From an uncultured Eubacteriales bacterium (GTDB lineage Bacteria; Bacillota; Clostridia; Peptostreptococcales; Anaerovoracaceae): a DNA stretch of 64,000 nt. The position numbers were made by a program, and so were the translations under genes. The notes under the pieces are model-generated. The model was not told the origin of the DNA. It saw nothing but the letters and a program-made list of their open reading frames with translations, and did no database searches. Location: contig UQNJ01000008.1 in assembly GCA_900542295.1 (NCBI GenBank), positions 24,151 to 88,150 of the forward strand. The letters are read 5' to 3'. Below are positions 8,595 through 17,192 of this stretch, in pieces; within the stretch, counting starts at the first letter, position 1, and each line of letters starts with the position of its first letter.

Positions 8595-8928
8595 AATAGA
8601 AAGTTCTGCTGATTAAAGCAGTTTTTAAGATGAGTATGAATAGTCTGAATTAAATTAAATACAGCAAGCCTTAAAAGGCTTTACTTTAAAATTGCGAGTT
8701 ACCTTTAATCAGTATTCTAAATGTTTTTTTCATTGTTCGCAACAGAAAATGAATAACAAAGCTGTGCTGAACTCCGACAATATCATGAGAATTTCAGAAA
8801 ATAACGGAGTCTGAGAGATTAAATCAGAGTTGCTTCAAGAGTGATTTTGTGCAAATAGGCTTGACAAATATCTTTTTTTTGGCTATCACTTTTATAATAA
8901 TGTGTAAATATGAAAAAGAGAGGTAAAA
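8595..8928. other. Intergenic stretch between divergent tag and the MerR-type pseudogene
   Basis: No coding signal is visible. It holds a short inverted repeat, AAGCCT/AGGCTT at about 8667-8682, and a TTGACA (8861-8866) with only a weak -10 (TATCAC) at 17 bases; a better TATAAT at 8893-8898 is 26 bases away. The sequence is clearly AT-rich. Confidence 0.4.
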
Positions 8929-9741
8929 ATGTAATACATATATAGAATAGGAGATATGTCTAAAATACTCAATATATCAAATGAAATGATACGCTATTAT
9001 GAAAAATGCGGTGTCATTGAGCCTAATCGTAATAATAACAACAAATATCGTGAATATACGATGCGTGATATATTTGCATTGACCGAATGTTTATATTATA
9101 AAAGCTGGGGGATTAAGCTTTCTGATATAAAAGATTCTATTTACACATGTGATAATAATGCACTTGATAATATGTGCTTATATAAAAAGGAATTGTCAAA
9201 AAAGATTGATTATTTGCAGCTTAAGTGTAAGCGTATCGACGAAATTATCCAATATCAAAAAACATTCAGAATCAACGAGGGAAATTATTGGATTAAAATG
9301 ATTCCTTCAAAAAAAGTTTTTGCGTTTGCAGCAGGTACACAAGAGCAATTTGCCAATGAAGAGCTGTTCATTGACAATGAATTCGGAAGCAAGGGCTTTT
9401 TTAATGATGATTTGATTTTTTTTGATATTGAGATTAAATTAGACAATAGTATTGTAAAATAGAATTACACGATTGAGTCTAAGTATTTTGAATCCTTGGA
9501 AGCGTTTAAGGCTTTACCGGCATTTGAGCAGAGGGAGCACTTGTGTCTATGCACGGTTTTAAAAGTTAAAAGCTTTATGGATATAGGTACAGAGTTGCTT
9601 AATCCTATTTTAGATTATGCCAAAGAGAAAAAATATTCAGTTACAGGCCCTGTCAATACTGTTTTAATTGGTCGTTCTTATGAAAAGAACGAATTCTTTC
9701 GCTACATAGAGATACAAGTGCCTGTTGAGATAGACAAGTAG
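8929..9741 (+). pseudogene. MerR-family regulator with GyrI-like effector domain, interrupted by two in-frame stop codons
   Basis: Residues after 8956 read MSKILNISNEMIRYYEKCG, a MerR helix-turn-helix, and the in-frame codons just before it read YIYRIGD, the missing start of that domain. The only start with a good ribosome site (AGAGAGGT) is ATG 8929, which is followed at once by TAA (8932-8934). A second stop, TAG at 9460-9462, interrupts the C-terminal effector domain; translation continues in the same frame with NYTIESKYFESLEAF through to 9741. Restoring both codons gives one protein of about 270 residues (winged helix, coiled-coil dimerisation helix, GyrI/SRPBCC-like ligand domain). The gene is most simply a decaying pseudogene. 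A truncated HTH protein from ATG 8956 remains possible. Confidence 0.75.
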
Positions 9742-9849
9742 CATACTTATAACAGATGTTTCTCGTTTTTTGATATCGGGGATGGACCTTTAAATGTTTT
9801 CAAGCTTTATAATAAGTTTGATTGTTATAAAGGGAGAAAACATAAGGTC

Positions 9850-10903
9850 ATGAACTGTATGAGAAAAAGTATAAATGATTTTTTAAAAAGAAAAGATATA
9901 GTAACCACCCCTCAAAGATATTTAGTTGATGTTTTATCACAAATGGCGCAGGCTGTTTTTGCTTCACTGCTGATTGGGTTAATTTTTAAAACAATTGGAG
10001 AGCAAGGGAATATCATTTTGGGGCATTTTTTTGTATTTGACGCACTAATAGAATTGGGACAGTTTGCTATGAAAATGGTTGGACCGGCAATTGGTGTAGC
10101 AGTAGCATATGGTGTGAAAGCACCGCCGCTTGTATTATATACAAGTGCTATTACAGGGGCTTTAGGTGCAGGGGTAGGTGGTGAGGCTGCGGCTCTGATT
10201 GCCTCGTTAGTAGGAGCTGAGTTTGGAAAACTTGTATCAAAAGAAACTCGAGTTGATATTTTGGTTGCACCGGGAGTATGTTTACTTACAGGAACAATCA
10301 CAGCGACTTTTGCCGGCCCTGCTGCAAAAGCTTTATTAGAAGGGATAGGAATAATCATAATGCAGGCAACGCATTTGCAGCCGTTTTTTTATGGGTATCA
10401 TCGTTAGTTTATGTGTAGGGTATGTATTGACATCACCATTGTCAAGCACGGCTTTGTGCATAATGCTTAATTTATCGGGAATTGCGGCAGGAGCCGCAGC
10501 GGTTGGGTGTTGCGTGCAAATGGTAGGTTTTGCGGCAATTAGTTATAGAGATTGTAAAATGGGAGGAGTTATGGCGATGGGGCTGGGGTCATCCATGTTT
10601 CAAATGCCTAACATTATAAAAAATCCTAGGATATTGCTGCCGATTACATTGACGACTGTAATTCTGGCGCCGATCGGCACATGCCTTTTTAAAATGGTTA
10701 ATACGCCGGCCGGAGCAGGTATGGGCACTTGTGGATTTGTTGGACAGATATTTACCTTTACAGAGATGGGAGTTAATGTGGTTACTGTTATTCAGGTTGC
10801 TTTGCTGCATTTTATTTTACCTGTTGTTTTATGCTTATTCTTTGATTGGATTCTTAGAAAAAAAGGAAAAATAAAAGACGGTGACTATTATTTGGATTTG
10901 TAA
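9850..10903 (+). pseudogene. PTS_EIIC_2-like membrane transporter, frameshifted at a T7 tract
   Basis: Two overlapping frames, 9850-10407 and 10391-10903, are the two halves of one membrane protein of the PTS_EIIC_2 type. The first half carries QRYLVDVLSQMAQAVFASLL and several Gly/Ala-rich helices and runs to MQATHLQPFF. The second begins MGIIVSLCVGYVLTSPLSS, which should follow directly. The break is at seven T residues (10384-10390); six T would restore a 350-residue protein, close to the family length. The family resembles PTS permeases but its substrates are largely unknown. AAGGTC precedes ATG 9850. Options are a true pseudogene, slippage-dependent expression, or a sequencing error in the homopolymer. 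It sits directly downstream of another damaged gene. Confidence 0.75.
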
Positions 10904-10944
10904 AGAAAAAAGATGTCGGTTCATAGGCTTCATTTCACAAAAAC

Positions 10945-10989
10945 AAACCGCCAAAAATCGCTGAATTCCAACGGCTTTGGCGGTTTTTG
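10945..10989. terminator. Hairpin terminator between the transporter pseudogene and tRNA-Arg
   Basis: AAACCGCCAAA (10945-10955) pairs with TTTGGCGGTTT (10976-10986), with T runs on both sides. It can end transcription of the plus-strand transporter and of the minus-strand tRNA. Confidence 0.75.
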
Positions 10990-10993
10990 CTTA

Positions 10994-11069
10994 TGGTGCA
11001 CCAAGTGAGAATCGAACTCACGACCAACACATTCGGAGTGTGCTACTCTATCCCCTGAGCTATTGGTGC
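10994..11069 (-). tRNA. tRNA-Arg (anticodon CCG)
   Basis: The minus strand folds into a complete 76-base cloverleaf. The acceptor GCACCAA pairs with TTGGTGC, the D-arm is GCTC...GAGT, the anticodon stem is GCACA/TGTGT with loop CTCCGAA (anticodon CCG, reading CGG), the variable loop is TGGTC, and the T-arm is GTGAG-TTCGATT-CTCAC. Discriminator A and an encoded CCA follow. No duplicated 3' end was seen nearby, so it does not look like an occupied attachment site. Confidence 0.93.
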
Positions 11070-11176
11070 ATGATATATATATTTATATCATAATTTCGAT
11101 TTTATTTAAAGCAATATTTTGAAGCTTATAGAAAATCATCAATGGGCGGCAGCTGTGATACACCTGATTAAACAAA

Positions 11177-11208
11177 AGCGGCTTGAGCATATAGAAAACT
11201 CAGCCGCT
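11177..11208 (-). terminator. Terminator downstream of the TrxR-like fragment gene
   Basis: AGCGGCT-T-GAG pairs with CTC-AGCCGCT, and the minus strand continues with TTTGTTT. Confidence 0.65.
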
Positions 11209-11221
11209 GTAAATCAATGGT

Positions 11222-11665
11222 TTACATGTTGACAGATGGAGAAACTCTGCCGCAAATGTCTTGAGCGTTCAAAATAAAAGAGCAATTTATCATGGCGGTA
11301 TTACCGTTTGTTTTATCACGAACTGACAGACCTGCTAAGCGACCGGCTTCTGACATAATCTGTTTAGGGACTGTATAATACAGGGGCAAAACCGAGGGAA
11401 GAGAAAGAATTTTTGAAGAAATGGCAGCCGGAGCACAGAACTTACCACCCTCATTTATCATATATATTTTCTTGCATATGCCGGATAAGACAGCAGCACT
11501 TTCTAAAGCATAAATACCATCGCCTATAATTGAGATGGTTTTGTTGCTTAATAATGATAAGTCAGATGGAATCTGATAATCTATGCCGTTTTGGAAAAAA
11601 GCCGATTCGCCGGGAATACCGGGCGAAACATTTGTATCGTATATTGTAAAGTAAAAATTTCTCAT
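11222..11665 (-). CDS. Short Rossmann-fold protein resembling the NAD(P)H domain of thioredoxin reductase
   Basis: The start is ATG 11665, five bases after GGAGG; this gives 147 residues. Residues about 45-80 read NKTISIIGDGIYALESAAVL followed by a KKIYMINEGGKF strand, the NADPH-binding core of thioredoxin-reductase-like flavoproteins. The FAD-binding N terminus, the redox CxxC pair and most of the C-terminal FAD domain are absent, so it cannot be a normal reductase. It may be a degenerate fragment or a small nucleotide-binding regulator. A good ribosome site and its own terminator argue that it is still expressed. It is transcribed divergently from the TetR operon. Confidence 0.5.
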   Translation of the reverse strand: MRNFYFTIYDTNVSPGIPGESAFFQNGIDYQIPSDLSLLSNKTISIIGDGIYALESAAVLSGICKKIYMINEGGKFCAPAAISSKILSLPSVLPLYYTVPKQIMSEAGRLAGLSVRDKTNGNTAMINCSFILNAQDICGRVSPSVNM

Positions 11666-11740
11666 TTTAACCTCCGAAATTTTCATAGTTCTGATGAAAT
11701 TGTTGTTTTAGTTAGTATTTCCAAGGTTATTGCATGTATA

Positions 11741-11770
11741 CATTGACAAATTATAAAAATGTGAGATAAT
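11741..11770 (+). promoter_or_regulatory. Promoter of the TetR-controlled operon
   Basis: TTGACA (11741-11746) and GATAAT (11765-11770) are 18 bases apart, about 115 bases before the GtrA-like gene. The -10 abuts the first of two palindromic operators. Confidence 0.7.
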
Positions 11771-11803
11771 TGTACTAAAGTACAAAATTGTACCATAGTA
11801 CAA
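11770..11803. promoter_or_regulatory. Two tandem palindromic operators, probable TetR binding sites
   Basis: TTGTACTAAAGTACAA (11770-11785) and TTGTACCATAGTACAA (11788-11803) share perfect six-base arms around a four-base centre. Their centres are 18 bases apart and both lie immediately downstream of the -10. Size, symmetry and placement fit a TetR-family dimer site, and a TetR gene is the second gene of the operon, so autorepression is inferred. Confidence 0.75.
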
Positions 11804-11887
11804 TTTATGAAAGAGAAGTCGGTTAAATTTAAGTTTACCGGCAGGATACCTTTTTATTGAAGACACAACATTATATCGGGAGAAGTT

Positions 11888-12331
11888 ATGGAAGAAAAAA
11901 ATAACCAGAAACTTACAAAAAAAGAAAATGCAGCACAGGTGATTAAATTTGCAATTTTTTCTGTTTCGGCAGGAATTATACAAACACTGTCTTTTACTTT
12001 GGTAAACGAACTTACAACATGGAAATATACACCGTGCTATCTTATTGCGCTGACACTTTCTGTAGTGTGGAATTTTACACTGAACAGAGAATTCACATTT
12101 AAGTCGGCAAACAATGTCCCTGTTGCCATGGTCAAAGTGGCATTGTTCTACTGCATATTCACACCACTTTCAACATGGTGGGGAGCTGCCATAACGAAAG
12201 CAGGATGGAATGAATATATAGTGCTGTTTGGCACCATGGCGGTAAATCTTACAACTGAATTTCTGTATGACAGATTTTTCGTTTTCAGAGGAACAATGAA
12301 TACAAATAAGAGGGCGATGAAAGGAAAGTAA
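11888..12331 (+). CDS. GtrA-like small membrane protein
   Basis: The 147-residue protein has four hydrophobic segments and the GtrA family marks VVWNFTLNREFTF and the closing FLYDRFFVF. GtrA-type proteins are thought to help move lipid-linked sugars across membranes or to serve as small membrane partners in glycan modification. Here it is first in an operon of catabolic-looking enzymes, so a role in glycan work is not supported by context. GGGAGAAG lies just before ATG 11888. It ends one base before the TetR start. Confidence 0.8.
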   Translation: MEEKNNQKLTKKENAAQVIKFAIFSVSAGIIQTLSFTLVNELTTWKYTPCYLIALTLSVVWNFTLNREFTFKSANNVPVAMVKVALFYCIFTPLSTWWGAAITKAGWNEYIVLFGTMAVNLTTEFLYDRFFVFRGTMNTNKRAMKGK

Positions 12332-12332
12332 T

Positions 12333-12878
12333 ATGGGAAAGCTCTCAAAGAAAGAAAAAAGCAGGCTGAAAATAATGCATACAGCCAAGGGGTTATTTGA
12401 AAAGAACGGTATAGACAGCGTGACATTTGCCCAAATAGCAGAGGGGGCAGATATGTGCCGAAGCACTGTGTTTAATCACTTTTCAAATGTGACTGAGCTT
12501 ATGCTTGCCATAATAAGCCAGGAGATAGAAGATATAAGAGATTATTGCAGAGAAAAAAGTTATACGGGTAAAGATTTGATTTATTCACTGTTTGATAAGC
12601 TCATAGAGGACACGACTTATTATCCTATGCTGGCTACGAGGCTGATAAATAATGCGATTTTGAGTCATGACATGCAGAATCCGGTTAAAACCATAGAAGA
12701 AATGACTGTTTCGGGGCTTAAAGAGGCGGGATATGAAGACGAGGAAAGCAGATATCTGGCGGTAATGATATCGGGAGCATATTTCGGCCTTGTAAATCAT
12801 TACCATATAAATGATTTGAATTTTGAAAGAAAAAAGATGGAAAAAGAATTTCACCGATTATTAAATAAGATAATTTGA
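12333..12878 (+). CDS. TetR-family transcriptional regulator
   Basis: The 181-residue protein has an N-terminal TetR helix-turn-helix (residues about 10-55: AKGLFEKNGIDSVTFAQIAE, then STVFNHFSN) and an all-helical ligand domain. It lies in the operon that carries two tandem palindromes next to its promoter, so it most likely represses this operon until an inducer, perhaps a pathway substrate, binds. GGAAAG precedes the ATG. The next gene starts 12 bases downstream with a very strong site. Confidence 0.9.
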   Translation: MGKLSKKEKSRLKIMHTAKGLFEKNGIDSVTFAQIAEGADMCRSTVFNHFSNVTELMLAIISQEIEDIRDYCREKSYTGKDLIYSLFDKLIEDTTYYPMLATRLINNAILSHDMQNPVKTIEEMTVSGLKEAGYEDEESRYLAVMISGAYFGLVNHYHINDLNFERKKMEKEFHRLLNKII

Positions 12879-12890
12879 GGAGGTATTTTT

Positions 12891-14387
12891 ATGGAAAACT
12901 GTGGAATAAGCAGATGGGACAACCCGGCAAAGATTAACGCCGAACTTAAGGCACTTACAGATGAACCGATATGGGAGGTGAATGATGATTATTATCAGAA
13001 CACCATATTGAAGTATTATGATGAAAAGTGTAAAACATCCCGTGCAATATATGAAGAGGCAAAGGAATATATACCGGGTGGTGTTCAGCACAATTTGGCA
13101 TTTAATAAGCCGTTTCCTGTGGCTTTTACCAAGGCAGACGGAGCATATCTTTATGATGAAGACGGAAACGAATATATAGATTTTCTCCAGGCGGGAGGAC
13201 CGACGATTCTGGGTAGTAATTATGAACCGATAAAAGAAAAAGTTATAGAACTTCTCAATACATGCGGGCCTGTTACAGGGCTTCTTCACAGAGCGGAACT
13301 GATGATAGCAAAAGAAATCAACAAGCATATGCCTAATGTGGAAATGTTCAGAATGCTTGGAAGCGGCACGGAATCCGTAATGGCAGCTCTGAGAATAGCA
13401 AGGATAGCTACCGGTAAGAAAAGAATAATAAAAATAGGGGGAGCTTATCACGGATGGAGCGATCAGATGGTCTATGGACTTAAAATACCTGGCAGCAGGG
13501 GATTGTTAGAGTCCCATGGCATACCCGGAAAAGCTTATAGCCGTACTGATGAAGTTCGCCCTAACGACTTGAATATGCTGGAGGGCATGCTGAGAAGAAA
13601 TAAGCTGAAAGGCGGTACTGCGGCAGTACTGGTTGAGCCTGTAGGTCCCGAAAGCGGAACTCGCCCTGTGGCAAAGGATTACAACAAAGGCGTAAGGCAG
13701 TTATGCGACAAGTACGGGGCACTTCTGATATTTGACGAGGTCGTAACAGGTTTCAGAGTCGGATTATCCGGAGCACAAGGATATTTTGATGTAGTTCCGG
13801 ATCTGACTGTGTTCGGAAAAATAGTCGCAGGCGGATATCCGGGAGCCGGAGGTGTGGGAGGAAAGAAAGAATACGCACAGCTTATGGCAGCCGGACTTGC
13901 TACCGGAAAGCACAGAGCTTATGTAGGAGGAACTCTTGCTGCAAATCCACTTTCAGCACTTGCAGGATATACGGCTATAAGTGAAATAGCCAGAACAAAT
14001 GCCTGTGAAATTGCAGGAAGAGCCGGAGACAGACTTGCAGACGGTCTTAAAGACCTGATTGAAAAATACGGACTGCCTTTTGTATGTTACAATCAGGGAA
14101 GCATAGTGCATCTTGAATGTACAGGAGCTATGAGCTTTGATTTTTCTTCATTTGCACTGGCAAAATCTGCCGCAGGGCTTCTGAAAAACAAAAAAATGAT
14201 GTACGAAAGAAAGGACTCTATGGAAAGAATGGGAGCCGCATATATGGCTAACGGACTTGTTACTTTGGCAGGCAGCAGACTTTACACTTCAATGGCTGAT
14301 ACAGATGAAGTAATAGACGAAGCCCTTAACCGTTTTGAGAGTGTTTTTAAGGAAGTTGTAAAAACAGACAAGTGTGCAAGTAAATAG
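12891..14387 (+). CDS. Class III PLP-dependent aminotransferase (glutamate-1-semialdehyde aminomutase-like)
   Basis: The 498-residue protein carries IPGGVQHNLAFN, MLGSGTESVMAALRIARIAT, the GAYHGWSDQ cofactor loop, LLIFDEVVTGFRVG and VFGKIVAGGYPGAG, whose Lys should form the Schiff base with PLP. This is the fold of glutamate-1-semialdehyde aminomutase and related transaminases. It has about 60 extra residues at the N terminus. No haem pathway gene is nearby; it sits with a sugar kinase and an aldolase, so it more likely aminates or deaminates a carbohydrate-derived aldehyde or keto compound. GAGGAGG precedes the ATG. Confidence 0.87.
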   Translation: MENCGISRWDNPAKINAELKALTDEPIWEVNDDYYQNTILKYYDEKCKTSRAIYEEAKEYIPGGVQHNLAFNKPFPVAFTKADGAYLYDEDGNEYIDFLQAGGPTILGSNYEPIKEKVIELLNTCGPVTGLLHRAELMIAKEINKHMPNVEMFRMLGSGTESVMAALRIARIATGKKRIIKIGGAYHGWSDQMVYGLKIPGSRGLLESHGIPGKAYSRTDEVRPNDLNMLEGMLRRNKLKGGTAAVLVEPVGPESGTRPVAKDYNKGVRQLCDKYGALLIFDEVVTGFRVGLSGAQGYFDVVPDLTVFGKIVAGGYPGAGGVGGKKEYAQLMAAGLATGKHRAYVGGTLAANPLSALAGYTAISEIARTNACEIAGRAGDRLADGLKDLIEKYGLPFVCYNQGSIVHLECTGAMSFDFSSFALAKSAAGLLKNKKMMYERKDSMERMGAAYMANGLVTLAGSRLYTSMADTDEVIDEALNRFESVFKEVVKTDKCASK

Positions 14388-14399
14388 CAGGAGACACAT

Positions 14400-15935
14400 A
14401 TGGAAAAGTATATTTTATCCCACGATATGGGAACCGGTTCCGATAAGGCGGTTCTGGTAGATTATGACGGAACTATAAAAGCGACGGCTGTAGAACCGTA
14501 TCCTACTTTTTATCCAAACCCTGCATGGGTTGAACAGAATCCCGATGATTACTGGCAGGCAGTAGCAAAAAGCAGCAGGGCGATAGTGGAAAAGACCGGC
14601 ATTTGCCCGTCGCAGATTAAAGGTGTGGTTTTTTCAACACAGGCTCAGGGAATAATACCCGTAGATAAAGATGGCAATGTATTATATAATAATATAACAT
14701 GGGTTGACGGCCGTGCAGAAAAGCAGGCTCAGAACATAATGAAAAGATTGGGCGGCAGAAAGCTGTTTTCTATGGCAGCAGGAACTCCGATAATGGGTAA
14801 GGACTGCATTGCAAAAATTGTTTGGCTAAAGGAAGAACGACCGGATATTTATAAAGAAACATATAAAATTTTAGATGTAAACGGATTCTTAAAATTCAAG
14901 TGTACAGGCCGGATGGTGACAGAACTGTCGGGGGCATCCTCATATGGTCTTGATCTTAAAAAGAAACAATGGCTTGGAGTGATGAAGTTGACAGGCGTAG
15001 ATATGGAAAAACTTCCGCCCCTTGTCTGCAGTACCGATATAGTGGGAGGGCTGACAAAAGAAGCTGCTGCTGAAATGGGGCTTGAAGAAGGAACAGCTGT
15101 GCTCGGCGGTTGTGATGATGTTCAGGCTGCGGCAGTTGGCTCGGGCATGTGCGGAGACGGTGATATACACATTTATCTTGGTACTTCTGCATGGGTTGCG
15201 GCATGCAGCAGAAGTGCCGATAAATTTATGCACGGTGCGGCAGCAATTCAGAGTGCGGATAAAGAAATGAATATGATTGCCGGCATTACAGAATCGGCAG
15301 GGGCGAATATACAGTGGCTGCAAGAACAATTTTTTGCAGATGAAAAAGAAAAATACGGTGACAGAATATTTGAATATATGGATCGGGTAATCAAGAAAAT
15401 TCCGCCTGGAAGCGATCATCTGATATGTACACCATGGATGCTCGGCGAAAGATGTCCGGTGTCTTCTACAACTACGAGAGCAACGCTGTTTAATATAAGT
15501 ATGGTACATACAAGAGAACACCTTATGAGAGCCGTATATGAGGGTATAGGCTATAATTTAAGGTGGATACTTGAAAACTACAGCAGGGATTATGGGTTTA
15601 GCTGTGATAATTTCAGGATAATAGGAGGAGGGGCGCTTGACGATGTCTGGATGCAGATAATTGCTGATATAACAGGCAAAACTTTTTCTGTAGTGCGAGA
15701 CCCGAGAAATGCGGGAGCAGTAGGCGCAGCCGTGGTTGCTCTAATAGGACTTGGAGAACTTCCGGGCTTTTCGGCTGCCAAAGATTTTGTCAAGGTTGAG
15801 AAGCGATACAAGCCCGATGAAGCAAACAGGAAGGTATACGATGAGCTGTTTGATGATTACAAGAGGGTGTATCATTCTTTGAAAGATGCATACATAAAAG
15901 CTAACGGAGAAAGATTCAAGGGGGAAGAGCAATGA
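14400..15935 (+). CDS. FGGY-family carbohydrate kinase (xylulokinase-like)
   Basis: The 511-residue length and motifs fit FGGY kinases: N-terminal HDMGTGSDKAVLVDYDG phosphate loop, TWVDGRA, GGCDDVQAAAVGSG, YLGTSAWVA and GGGALDDVWMQIIADITG. These enzymes phosphorylate ketoses, alditols or related polyols with ATP. The exact sugar cannot be read from the sequence. AGGAGA lies before ATG 14400, and the stop overlaps the aldolase start by four bases, so kinase and aldolase are made together, as in pentose or deoxyhexose catabolic operons. Confidence 0.88.
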   Translation: MEKYILSHDMGTGSDKAVLVDYDGTIKATAVEPYPTFYPNPAWVEQNPDDYWQAVAKSSRAIVEKTGICPSQIKGVVFSTQAQGIIPVDKDGNVLYNNITWVDGRAEKQAQNIMKRLGGRKLFSMAAGTPIMGKDCIAKIVWLKEERPDIYKETYKILDVNGFLKFKCTGRMVTELSGASSYGLDLKKKQWLGVMKLTGVDMEKLPPLVCSTDIVGGLTKEAAAEMGLEEGTAVLGGCDDVQAAAVGSGMCGDGDIHIYLGTSAWVAACSRSADKFMHGAAAIQSADKEMNMIAGITESAGANIQWLQEQFFADEKEKYGDRIFEYMDRVIKKIPPGSDHLICTPWMLGERCPVSSTTTRATLFNISMVHTREHLMRAVYEGIGYNLRWILENYSRDYGFSCDNFRIIGGGALDDVWMQIIADITGKTFSVVRDPRNAGAVGAAVVALIGLGELPGFSAAKDFVKVEKRYKPDEANRKVYDELFDDYKRVYHSLKDAYIKANGERFKGEEQ

Positions 15936-17170
15936 GTGAAGTTTATGGGGTAATGAAAAAATACGGTTTAATGATATCCTCACAGGAATATGAAACAGGT
16001 GCCGTAAAGATGATGATAGAAACTCCCGAAGGAGTATTTGCTACCAGAGACGGAGCAAATATGGGAGACCTCAAAGAATCAGATATTGAAAAGCTTAGTG
16101 TAGAAAAGCTGCCTTTGCCGGTAGCTGATATGAAAGCCGTGGTATATTCTCAAACACCTGCATGCAGCAAGGCTCTCAGGGAAGCAAGACCTTTTAAAGC
16201 ATGTCTTGACGACATGGCGCAAGTGTTTGGTCATACTGCATATATTGCAGACGGAAGAGATAAAAATAAAGCCGTAGGGAAGTCCATAGGGAAAGCATTG
16301 AAAGGAAATGTGGGATGCATGGTACTCAGAGGATTTGATAAAAACGGCAAAGGAGCCGGTTACACCTTGACCATGGGAAGAAATCTCTATGAGGCAGTAG
16401 TTGCGATGACTGTGCTTGAAAAATCAGCAGAAATACATTTTTTGTCAGAAAAAATCGGCGGAGGTGTTCCTATTGCCAAATGGGAAGCTAAGCTGATGAG
16501 ACTGATATATAAGAAAAAGTATTCTAAAGCCGAGGAAAAGGTTAAGGCTGCTGAAACAGTAGGGTCTGTAGATGCATCGTCTGACATTGATATAATGGCT
16601 GAAATTGATGACAGAGAGAAGGAATTGAGACAAATTTTAGTCGAATATGGGAAAAAACTTGTGGAATGTGGTCTTGTTCAAGGTACATGGGGAAATCTTT
16701 CCATAAGGTTAAATGACAAATATATGCTGACCACTCCATCGGGACTCGATTATATGAGACTTTCCGCAGCAGATATGGTTAAGGTTGAAATAGAAAATCT
16801 AAAATACGAGGGAGACAAGAAGCCTACTTCTGAAAAAGGACTTCATGCAGCTATATACAGACAAAGACCTGAGATAGGTGCTGTAATACACACTCATTCC
16901 AAGTATGCAAGTGTATTTGCCGCCGCAAGAAAGGATATGCCGGTAGAAAGTGAGTTTCGTGATGTATTTGGAGACTCGATAAAGCTTGCGGAGTATGCCC
17001 TGCCCGGCACCAAGGCACTTGTAAAGAACACGGCTTTAGCTGTAGGAAACAATATGGGAGCTATAATGTCGAATCACGGGATGATAGCTTGCGGTGCAGA
17101 CATTGAGCAGGCGTTTGATAACTGTGTAAGTATAGAAGAAAACGGAAAGCGGGTTCTGTACAAAAAATAG
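15932..17170 (+). CDS. Double class II aldolase/adducin-family protein with a degenerate first domain
   Basis: The 412-residue protein is about twice the size of a single class II aldolase. Residues about 225-412 form a complete domain: GTWGNLS, TPSGLDYMRLSAADMV, the metal site HTHSKYASVF and the late SNHGMIACG histidine. Residues about 1-200 follow the same order (ATRDGANMGDLKESDIEKL, then AVVYSQTPACSKAL, then VGCMVLRGF) but have lost the metal histidines, so this half looks like a pseudoenzyme. The active half should cleave or epimerise a sugar phosphate, or a related hydroxy acid phosphate. Coupled to the kinase by an ATGA overlap. It ends the operon. Confidence 0.8.
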   Translation: MSEVYGVMKKYGLMISSQEYETGAVKMMIETPEGVFATRDGANMGDLKESDIEKLSVEKLPLPVADMKAVVYSQTPACSKALREARPFKACLDDMAQVFGHTAYIADGRDKNKAVGKSIGKALKGNVGCMVLRGFDKNGKGAGYTLTMGRNLYEAVVAMTVLEKSAEIHFLSEKIGGGVPIAKWEAKLMRLIYKKKYSKAEEKVKAAETVGSVDASSDIDIMAEIDDREKELRQILVEYGKKLVECGLVQGTWGNLSIRLNDKYMLTTPSGLDYMRLSAADMVKVEIENLKYEGDKKPTSEKGLHAAIYRQRPEIGAVIHTHSKYASVFAAARKDMPVESEFRDVFGDSIKLAEYALPGTKALVKNTALAVGNNMGAIMSNHGMIACGADIEQAFDNCVSIEENGKRVLYKK

Positions 17171-17192
17171 TCAGCCACATGAGATAAAATAA

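Noticed and set aside
9460..9462. Amber codon read as pyrrolysine
   Set aside because: The interrupted protein is a regulator, not a methylamine methyltransferase, and no pyl gene is in the window.
8929..11069. Integrated element ending at tRNA-Arg
   Set aside because: The damaged regulator-transporter pair lies beside a tRNA, but no integrase and no duplicated tRNA end were seen.
11807..11860. 16-codon frame after the TetR operators
   Set aside because: It is in the leader of the operon but lacks a Shine-Dalgarno sequence; chance is the better explanation.
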